Positions 14,144-19,303 of a stretch of 19,303 nucleotides of DNA are shown here, piece by piece. The DNA lies in contig BNWW01000043.1 of assembly GCA_025999115.1 (NCBI GenBank), positions 1 to 19,303 of the forward strand, in the 5' to 3' direction. This stretch comes from Bacteroidia bacterium. GTDB lineage: Bacteria > Bacteroidota > Bacteroidia > Bacteroidales > Azobacteroidaceae. Position 1 is the stretch's first letter. Every line of letters starts with the position of its first letter. Below the pieces are notes generated by a model. That model searched no databases, had not been told where the DNA came from, and saw nothing but the letters and a program-made list of their open reading frames with translations. The translations under genes were made by a program, and so were the position numbers.

Positions 14144-15640
14144 TTATGCGTTGGAGCGGAAACCCTCCATATTTTTATATTTGCGTTTTGAAAAGCGTTT
14201 GTAGATATTTTTCAGCCAAAGCCGCGAGGTGGCGGTAAAGGCGATTCCCAAAATCAGCATAATCCAACAAGTGGAGGTTTCGCCGATTAAAGAGTAGAGT
14301 ATCAATACGATAACTACCGGAAGGAACATCGTAATCATAGTAATTGCAATCATGTTCCCGGATTGTCCTTTCCAATTCATCATGCCTTTGTCGAACAAAT
14401 CAAAGAATGTTTTGTTGTAAACGGCGTTTTGGAAAATCAGGCAGTAAATCGGTCCGATGGTGTAAAAAAACAAGGCGAATACCAACAGAAAACTGATTTT
14501 TCCTTGTGCGGCGGGAATCATTAATAAAATCGTAACAAACAGGGAATAAGCCGAATAGAACGAATATTTACTTTTCAACAATTCGTAAATCGACAATTTT
14601 CGCGCTATCAATCCATCGAAAAACGACGATTCGGCTGTGAAAATGTATTGTCCCATAATCAAACCTATTAATCCGTAAGTAAGGATTCCATAAAGGAAAA
14701 AGACAAATTCTCCTTGTTGGCCGAACATATTATTCGGGTCGTAAACCATCCAAGTAAAGAAAACCAAACACAAACCACCGGCGACCAACACTTGTTGTTT
14801 CAATCGCGGCGAACGCATGATCATCTTGATTTCCAGATTGATAAATGTTCCGATACTGCCGAACCGGTCTAAAAACGAAAGGGATGAAAACGACGAAATT
14901 TTCTCGTTTTTCTCGCCTTCCAATTCATGGTAAACGGTTTCGCGCATTTGCTGCTGGTTCAAATACCAAAGTCCGGTCAGCAAGGCCAATAAAATCAACC
15001 AGATAAACGGATTGAAATTCAAAATCAAATCGCCGGTTTTTTGGGTATAATCGCCCACCGGAAGATTCAACAAGATTTGTGCAAGCAATGGAATGGCCAC
15101 CAAAACCACGGGAATGATATAAAACCAAAAACTTTTTTGAATCCAATGATTGATGAGATTGACCGCCATTCCGATGGCCACACATACCAAATAAAAAAAG
15201 AGAATGTAAATCACAGCTGTTCCGAATCCGAAAAATGGCGTGATGGATTTCAATGCAAACGGCAACACCAAAAACAACCAAAAAAGATTCCAAAAACTGT
15301 AAAACTCCTTGATTAACAGGAAGTCAAACAACCGGTTTCGCGGAATCGGCATCGCCAAATACGGCGCAATCTGCATCGATTGGTTGGGTTTGAAGAAGAA
15401 TTTAACGATAAAATCGACCAAGAAAACATACAAAACAATCGAATTAAAGACGTCAATCGCATAACTATATGTGCCGATTTCCAATAACATTTGGTCTAAA
15501 AACAGACCGAAGAACAAAAATTCTAAAGCTAAAAATCCGAACGATACGCCCATAAAGATTTGAATGGCTAAATTGCGTTCAAACATCGGGTGCCGGCGGA
15601 AGCTTTTCCATTGGTGTTGTCGTAATCGTTTGAATAACAT
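14144..15640 (-). CDS. DUF5687-family ABC-2-type permease
   Basis: This is a 498-residue polytopic membrane protein with roughly ten to twelve hydrophobic stretches. Examples are the segments around FMGVSFGFLALEFLFFGLFL, IVLYVFLVDFIVKFFF, VIYILFFYLVCVAIGMAV, IPVVLVAIPLLAQILL and MITMFLPVVIVLILYSL. The opening KRLRQHQWKSFRRHPMFERN is typical of DUF5687, a Bacteroidota family found next to ABC ATPases and similar to ABC-2 permeases. A cytosolic loop with NLEIKMIMRSPRLKQQ lies mid-protein, as in bacterial ABC-2 export permeases. It is the first gene of the pair, with a TAACTTTG -7 element 20 bases upstream. The exported substrate cannot be inferred. Confidence 0.87.
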   Translation of the reverse strand: MLFKRLRQHQWKSFRRHPMFERNLAIQIFMGVSFGFLALEFLFFGLFLDQMLLEIGTYSYAIDVFNSIVLYVFLVDFIVKFFFKPNQSMQIAPYLAMPIPRNRLFDFLLIKEFYSFWNLFWLFLVLPFALKSITPFFGFGTAVIYILFFYLVCVAIGMAVNLINHWIQKSFWFYIIPVVLVAIPLLAQILLNLPVGDYTQKTGDLILNFNPFIWLILLALLTGLWYLNQQQMRETVYHELEGEKNEKISSFSSLSFLDRFGSIGTFINLEIKMIMRSPRLKQQVLVAGGLCLVFFTWMVYDPNNMFGQQGEFVFFLYGILTYGLIGLIMGQYIFTAESSFFDGLIARKLSIYELLKSKYSFYSAYSLFVTILLMIPAAQGKISFLLVFALFFYTIGPIYCLIFQNAVYNKTFFDLFDKGMMNWKGQSGNMIAITMITMFLPVVIVLILYSLIGETSTCWIMLILGIAFTATSRLWLKNIYKRFSKRKYKNMEGFRSNA

Positions 15641-15660
15641 AATATTCTTTTTTTCGGCTG

Positions 15661-15668
15661 CAAAGTTA
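15661..15668 (-). promoter_or_regulatory. -7 element for the DUF5687/ABC unit
   Basis: TAACTTTG on the minus strand fits TAnnTTTG and ends 20 bases before the start at 15640. No -33 TTTG is at the expected distance. Confidence 0.5.
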
Positions 15669-15737
15669 GCATAAAATCTTCAATTATATATAAACGCATA
15701 AAAATATCAAACAAAATTTATAGGGGAAAAAAAACAA

Positions 15738-17354
15738 TTATTGATTAAGATAACCAATTTTCATAATTTCTTCTTCAAATTTTTCGTTCGGAACCAGCGA
15801 TTTGTTCCGGTATTTCGACCGGTAATTATAGATTGTAGTAATGGAATAGCGCAGAAAACCGGCGATTTTGGCGCTGTCGGTAATTCCCAAGCGAATCAAA
15901 GCGAAAATGCGTAATTCGATATTCAGTTCGGAAGAGTGTTTGGGATAAATCTGTTCGCTTTCGGGTAATAATTTGTTAAATTCTTCCACAAAATTCGGAA
16001 ACAGATTGATAAACGTAGCATCGAAGTGCCTGTAAAAATCGCGCAATTCATCTTCAATCACTTCCGACGATTTAAGGGCGGCATATAATTCTTCCAATTG
16101 TCCTTTGGCGGCTTTTTTGTTTAAAGTTTTGCGGTAAGCCTCTAATTTATCGAGATATATAGAACATTGATTGAGGAAATGCCCGATATATTCTTCTTTT
16201 ATCTGGTGGTTTTCGATCAGACGGGCGTTGGTTCTTTGCAATTTTCTATTGACGTGGGCTATTTTTTTCCGCGCAATCGACAGTTTCCGCATTTGGCGAA
16301 TGAGATAAATAATTACACCAATCAAAATCAGCAGTAAAAAGCCGATAATATAAATAGCCAGCGATAGAAAATGTTGGTGCTGTTCGCGTTGTAACTGATA
16401 CGTTTTGTCAATCAAGGGCAATATGCGGGCGATTTGTACCGTGCGCATCCGGGCGTTGTAAAAATTGGCATCATCGAGACTTTTTTTGATGTAGCGGTTG
16501 GCGCGATTCACATCGCCGTTTTCCACCAGGTACAAGGCCAATTGGCGCATCGAAATATTTTCTTTCACCGAGGCTTTCACATCGGCGATGGTTGATTGAA
16601 TCAAATATTCGATTTGTTTATCCTGATTTCCTTTGGCGCCGTATAAACGGGAAATCAAAGAAGCCTGCATGGCAAATCCCCGACTGTCGGGCGCTTCTTT
16701 TGCCAGACAAGGCAAAAGTATTTCTTCGGCGCGGTTGAATTGTCCCACTTCGATTAATTTAATTCCTGATTGAATTTTGTAATCGTAAGAATCTTGTGGT
16801 AAGATAGTTAGCAAAGAATCCAAATAGATATTTTTCAGTTGGATACAGCATGCGACTTCTTCGTTGGAAGTATTTTCGCTCCAATAAGTATAAACTTCTA
16901 CCAAGCGATTGTAATAAGCGGCCATTTGCGGAACAGAAGACAAATCGGTTTGAGGGATGGTTTGAAGCAATTTTTCGGCTTCCGGAAAACGAGCGAAAAC
17001 GGCATACATCCGCGCCAAACGCATTTTACATTCGCTGATCCAATAAATATTCCGTTTTTTTTCGGCCAATTGCAAATGGCGTTTCAGATACACCATTGCC
17101 GAATCACTAAGATAGGCTTCGTATTCTGTAAATAATTGAGAATAAACGCGATAAGCATCTTCATTTGAAGTGATTTCCATCAATTGCGTTTTTAATCCGG
17201 CGATGCGTTCTTCTTTTTGCCGGTCGTATTCGGGTGCAAGATTAACGGCTTCATCGAGTCGCAATAATAAATAATTGATATTATCACTTTCAGCAATTGA
17301 AGTTAAACAATTGAAAAATAAGCAAATAGCAATAAGAATTTTTTTATTTTTCAT
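15738..17354 (-). CDS. DUF6377-type membrane-bound TPR/HTH regulator
   Basis: Layout by residue: signal peptide (1-21), a periplasmic helical-repeat domain (~25-320) with TPR-like pairs such as YLKRHLQLAEKKRNIYWISE, one membrane helix (~331-353), a basic coiled coil (~355-390), and a cytosolic C-terminus. The C-terminus carries a LuxR-like helix-turn-helix at ~478-516 (LRIFALIRLGITDSAKIAGF then YSITTIYNYRSKYRNK). This matches the DUF6377 group of Bacteroidales regulators, which seem to sense in the periplasm and bind DNA directly from the membrane; targets are unknown. Length (538) is normal. It starts 11 bases after the YihY gene, so both are probably one transcript. The final helix-turn-helix looks intact. 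Confidence 0.85.
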   Translation of the reverse strand: MKNKKILIAICLFFNCLTSIAESDNINYLLLRLDEAVNLAPEYDRQKEERIAGLKTQLMEITSNEDAYRVYSQLFTEYEAYLSDSAMVYLKRHLQLAEKKRNIYWISECKMRLARMYAVFARFPEAEKLLQTIPQTDLSSVPQMAAYYNRLVEVYTYWSENTSNEEVACCIQLKNIYLDSLLTILPQDSYDYKIQSGIKLIEVGQFNRAEEILLPCLAKEAPDSRGFAMQASLISRLYGAKGNQDKQIEYLIQSTIADVKASVKENISMRQLALYLVENGDVNRANRYIKKSLDDANFYNARMRTVQIARILPLIDKTYQLQREQHQHFLSLAIYIIGFLLLILIGVIIYLIRQMRKLSIARKKIAHVNRKLQRTNARLIENHQIKEEYIGHFLNQCSIYLDKLEAYRKTLNKKAAKGQLEELYAALKSSEVIEDELRDFYRHFDATFINLFPNFVEEFNKLLPESEQIYPKHSSELNIELRIFALIRLGITDSAKIAGFLRYSITTIYNYRSKYRNKSLVPNEKFEEEIMKIGYLNQ

Positions 17355-17365
17355 AATATCCTATT

Positions 17366-18703
17366 TTAAATAGATTCTATATCTTTTATCAGTAAATTGT
17401 TATTATTCAAGAATATATCCTTTCTTGATTGAAGTATTGCTTCCCATTCGGCATGAAACGTCTGTTCGTGATCAATTTTGAAATTTTCAGACCCGTAGCA
17501 GTCGATTTTTTCAAAAAAAGAAGCAATTGTTATTTGATTGATGTCGATAGCGGGTTGGAACACGGGTTCGCCGTCACTATCTTTAATTTCAGTTAAAATA
17601 TTTAATTCAACTAATTTATGTAAGATATTGTTAGTTAGTCGAATAGGCATTCGGTGCTGTGTGGTCATTTCGGTGGCGGAGTAGGCTTTTTCGCCTTTTT
17701 CAAATCGTTTGAAAATTAAAACGGCAATGGTGAGCGTTACAAAATCTAAATATCTTCTGGATATAGTTTTGCTATCTACTTCATAATCATAGTTTTGCAC
17801 ATTCTGGCTTGCATAAGTAATTTCGGCGCCAATCAGGCAAATAACCCATGAAACCTGCATCCACAGCAATAAAAGCGGCAATAAAGCGAAACTCCCGTAA
17901 ATGGCGTTGTAGCGCGATACCCAAATTTGGCCGCTAATATACAGAAACTGAAAGACTTGGAAGCCGATAGCGGCAAAAATTCCACCGGCAATAGCGTGTT
18001 TGAATTTCACGTTGGTATTGGGCATGAAAATATATAATACTGTGAATACCACGATGTTAAGTAGAGTAGGGGTGAAGAAAATTAGTTTTTCGGCCACGCT
18101 ACCTATGAGTTCATATTGTTTAAGCGTATCCATCATCGTGGCTACTAAAATGGAAGCGCCGGCCGAACAAAGCATAAAAATAGGAATCAATAAAAAAACG
18201 GAAAAATAATCCGTGATCCGTCGAGTGGCCGAGCGACCTTTATTCACTTGCCATATACTGTTGAACGTGTTTTCGATGCGTGCAATCAGGCTATAGACCG
18301 TATAAAAAAGCAAAAGCAAACCGGCGCCCAAAAAAATGCCGTCTTTGGTTTGCGCCATATAGGAATCGACGAAATTGAACGATTGTCCGACGACTTCGCG
18401 TTGTCCGGGAAAATATGTAAATAGCTGACTTTCAACGATATTTTGAAAACCAAAGCCTTTGGCTATGGCCAATACCACGGCTAAGAGCGGAATAATCGAC
18501 AAAAAAGTGGAGTAGGTTAGGGCAGAGGCGCTGCGTTGTAAGTTATCTTCTTGGTAACGCCGGATAGCTAAACTAATGATTTTCAATAAAGTATAACCTT
18601 TTTTCGTTTTGCCTCCCACTTCGTGTGAAGAAATACGCCAAATATCTTCCGTGATAAATTTCAGGAATAATTTAATTGTTTCCGGTATCGCTCGTAGTTT
18701 CAT
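17366..18703 (-). CDS. YihY/BrkB-family inner-membrane protein
   Basis: This 445-residue protein has the six-helix YihY/BrkB core at residues ~55-300: SASALTYSTFLSIIPLLAV at the start of helix 1, LLFYTVYSLIARIENTFNSI, the FKHAIAGGIFAAIGFQVFQF helix, and the hallmark YNAIYGSFALLPLLLLWMQV leading to IGAEITYA. Genes of this family were once called ribonuclease BN, but that activity belongs to another protein; a transport or envelope role is suspected. The C-terminal ~135 residues (from ~310) are soluble and resemble a winged-helix domain (FEKGEKAYSATEMTTQHR to LVELNILTEI), an extension seen in Bacteroidota members. The start lies 18 bases after the 3' end of rnpB with no own -7 element in between. 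Confidence 0.92.
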   Translation of the reverse strand: MKLRAIPETIKLFLKFITEDIWRISSHEVGGKTKKGYTLLKIISLAIRRYQEDNLQRSASALTYSTFLSIIPLLAVVLAIAKGFGFQNIVESQLFTYFPGQREVVGQSFNFVDSYMAQTKDGIFLGAGLLLLFYTVYSLIARIENTFNSIWQVNKGRSATRRITDYFSVFLLIPIFMLCSAGASILVATMMDTLKQYELIGSVAEKLIFFTPTLLNIVVFTVLYIFMPNTNVKFKHAIAGGIFAAIGFQVFQFLYISGQIWVSRYNAIYGSFALLPLLLLWMQVSWVICLIGAEITYASQNVQNYDYEVDSKTISRRYLDFVTLTIAVLIFKRFEKGEKAYSATEMTTQHRMPIRLTNNILHKLVELNILTEIKDSDGEPVFQPAIDINQITIASFFEKIDCYGSENFKIDHEQTFHAEWEAILQSRKDIFLNNNNLLIKDIESI

Positions 18704-18720
18704 TCAATATGTTATTTTAA

Positions 18721-19078
18721 AAAATAGTCGATCTGTAAGCCGGATTCCGTATTCATAAATTATGAATGTCTGCCATTTATCTCGATCGAATGTCGCCATC
18801 CGACTCCAGCGATCTACCCCCCGGCATCGGACGAGCCATCCTACATGCGCCGGTGTACATGATCTTGCAACTCCTAAGTGGTACGGCTTCCTGCATTGCT
18901 GCCGGAACCGGTAAGCTCTTACCTTACCTTCTCACCCTTACCTTTCCGAAAAAAGGCGGTTATTTTCTTCTACTTAACTCTGCCCTCGCAGACAGCTATC
19001 CGTTAGATAGTAGGGTGCTCTGTGTTGTCCGGACTTTCCTCTTTTTCCGAAGAAAAAGCGACAGACCGATCGACTATT
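18721..19078 (-). ncRNA. rnpB: RNase P RNA (class A)
   Basis: This is the catalytic RNA that trims tRNA 5' leaders. The minus strand holds the conserved CR-I GAGGAAAGTCCGGAC (19041-19027), the GGTAAGAGCTTACCGG region (~18929-18914), and the 3' consensus ATCCGGCTTACAG (18746-18734). Ends are set by helix P1: 5' AATAGTCGATC (19078-19068) pairs perfectly over 11 bp with GATCGACTATT (18733-18723). Length ~358 is right for the phylum. The T-run directly after the 3' P1 strand makes P1 look like a combined terminator. A TATCTTTG -7 element lies five bases before the 5' end. Forward ORFs over this stretch are chance. Confidence 0.96.
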
Positions 19079-19082
19079 GCTG

Positions 19083-19090
19083 CAAAGATA
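19083..19090 (-). promoter_or_regulatory. -7 element for rnpB
   Basis: TATCTTTG on the minus strand fits TAnnTTTG and ends four bases before the mapped 5' end of rnpB, the expected distance for a -7 box. A -33 element is not evident. Confidence 0.65.
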
Positions 19091-19107
19091 CGAAATTTTC
19101 TTAACTC

Positions 19108-19167
19108 CACGAGAATCGCATAAAAGAAATTATTTGAAACATGGAACGGAAATACGCGATTCTCGTG
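19108..19167. repeat. 12-bp perfect inverted repeat upstream of rnpB
   Basis: CACGAGAATCGC (19108-19119) and GCGATTCTCGTG (19156-19167) are exact reverse complements with 36 bases between. It lies 18 bases upstream of the rnpB -7 element. It may be a regulator binding pair, the terminator of an unseen gene, or an element end. Confidence 0.7.
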
Positions 19168-19198
19168 AAAAAGCCGGAAATGATTAAAATAACATTAT

Positions 19199-19297
19199 TG
19201 TGTAAATTACAGATAAGTCAATTTACACACTCATGAAGTAAATCAGAGGCCGATTTACACAGCAATCATTCTCATATAAATCATTCGAGTGTAAATT
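19199..19297. repeat. Four copies of a GTGTAAAT-type motif in alternating orientation
   Basis: GTGTAAATT at 19200-19208, AATTTACAC at 19220-19228, GATTTACAC at 19252-19260 and GTGTAAATT at 19289-19297 form a cluster with alternating direction. The first two make a 10-bp inverted repeat (19199-19208 with 19220-19229). GTAAATC at 19238-19244 is a further partial copy. The stretch has no gene and runs to the window edge, so more copies may follow. Confidence 0.65.
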
Positions 19298-19303
19298 AGC
19301 ACC

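Noticed and set aside
18766..19104. Plus-strand 112-codon ORF
   Set aside because: It lies antisense within RNase P RNA, whose conserved core and P1 helix are clear.

Overview
The window looks like chromosomal DNA of a Bacteroidota bacterium, most likely order Bacteroidales. The evidence is a SusC/RagA-type remnant, several families largely confined to this phylum (DUF5687, DUF6377, DUF4861), repeated TAnnTTTG -7 promoter elements ahead of genes, no clear Shine-Dalgarno sites, and a tRNA gene without an encoded CCA end.

Left part (1-2340): an AraC-type regulator cut by the window edge is followed by debris of a carbohydrate-use locus. The debris is an N-terminal scrap of a SusC-like TonB-dependent transporter and a multiply deleted, frame-disrupted glycosidase of the MGH1/trehalase-like type. 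It runs directly into the terminator and gene of tRNA-Arg(ACG) on the minus strand. From 2314 to 3077 the DNA is mostly non-coding: the tRNA promoter, several hairpins and one doubtful 81-codon ORF.

Middle part (3078-8282): a minus-strand HTH regulator diverges from a plus-strand run of four tightly packed genes: lysA (diaminopimelate decarboxylase), a membrane GT2 glycosyltransferase starting inside the lysA stop codon, a conserved-looking protein of unknown function, and a DUF4861 lipoprotein. This run meets the next gene tail to tail with overlapping stop codons.

Right part (8279-18703, all minus strand): a lipoprotein, a Tat-exported DUF362 protein and a membrane polyferredoxin form a probable redox module. 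The polyferredoxin reads like a NapH-NapG fusion with an internal Tat-like motif. Then come fabD with a pyridoxamine kinase, an ABC ATPase with its DUF5687 permease, and a YihY/BrkB membrane protein followed by a DUF6377 membrane-bound TPR/HTH regulator. RNase P RNA (rnpB) lies just upstream of yihY on the same strand. The last 200 bases carry inverted repeats and four copies of a GTGTAAAT-type motif with no gene.

The most interesting points are the polyferredoxin/DUF362/lipoprotein module, the decayed locus ending at the tRNA, and the unexplained repeats at 2969-3045, 9861-9936 and 19108-19297. I did not find a clearly new defence or mobile system. All functional assignments come from reading the sequence without database searches.
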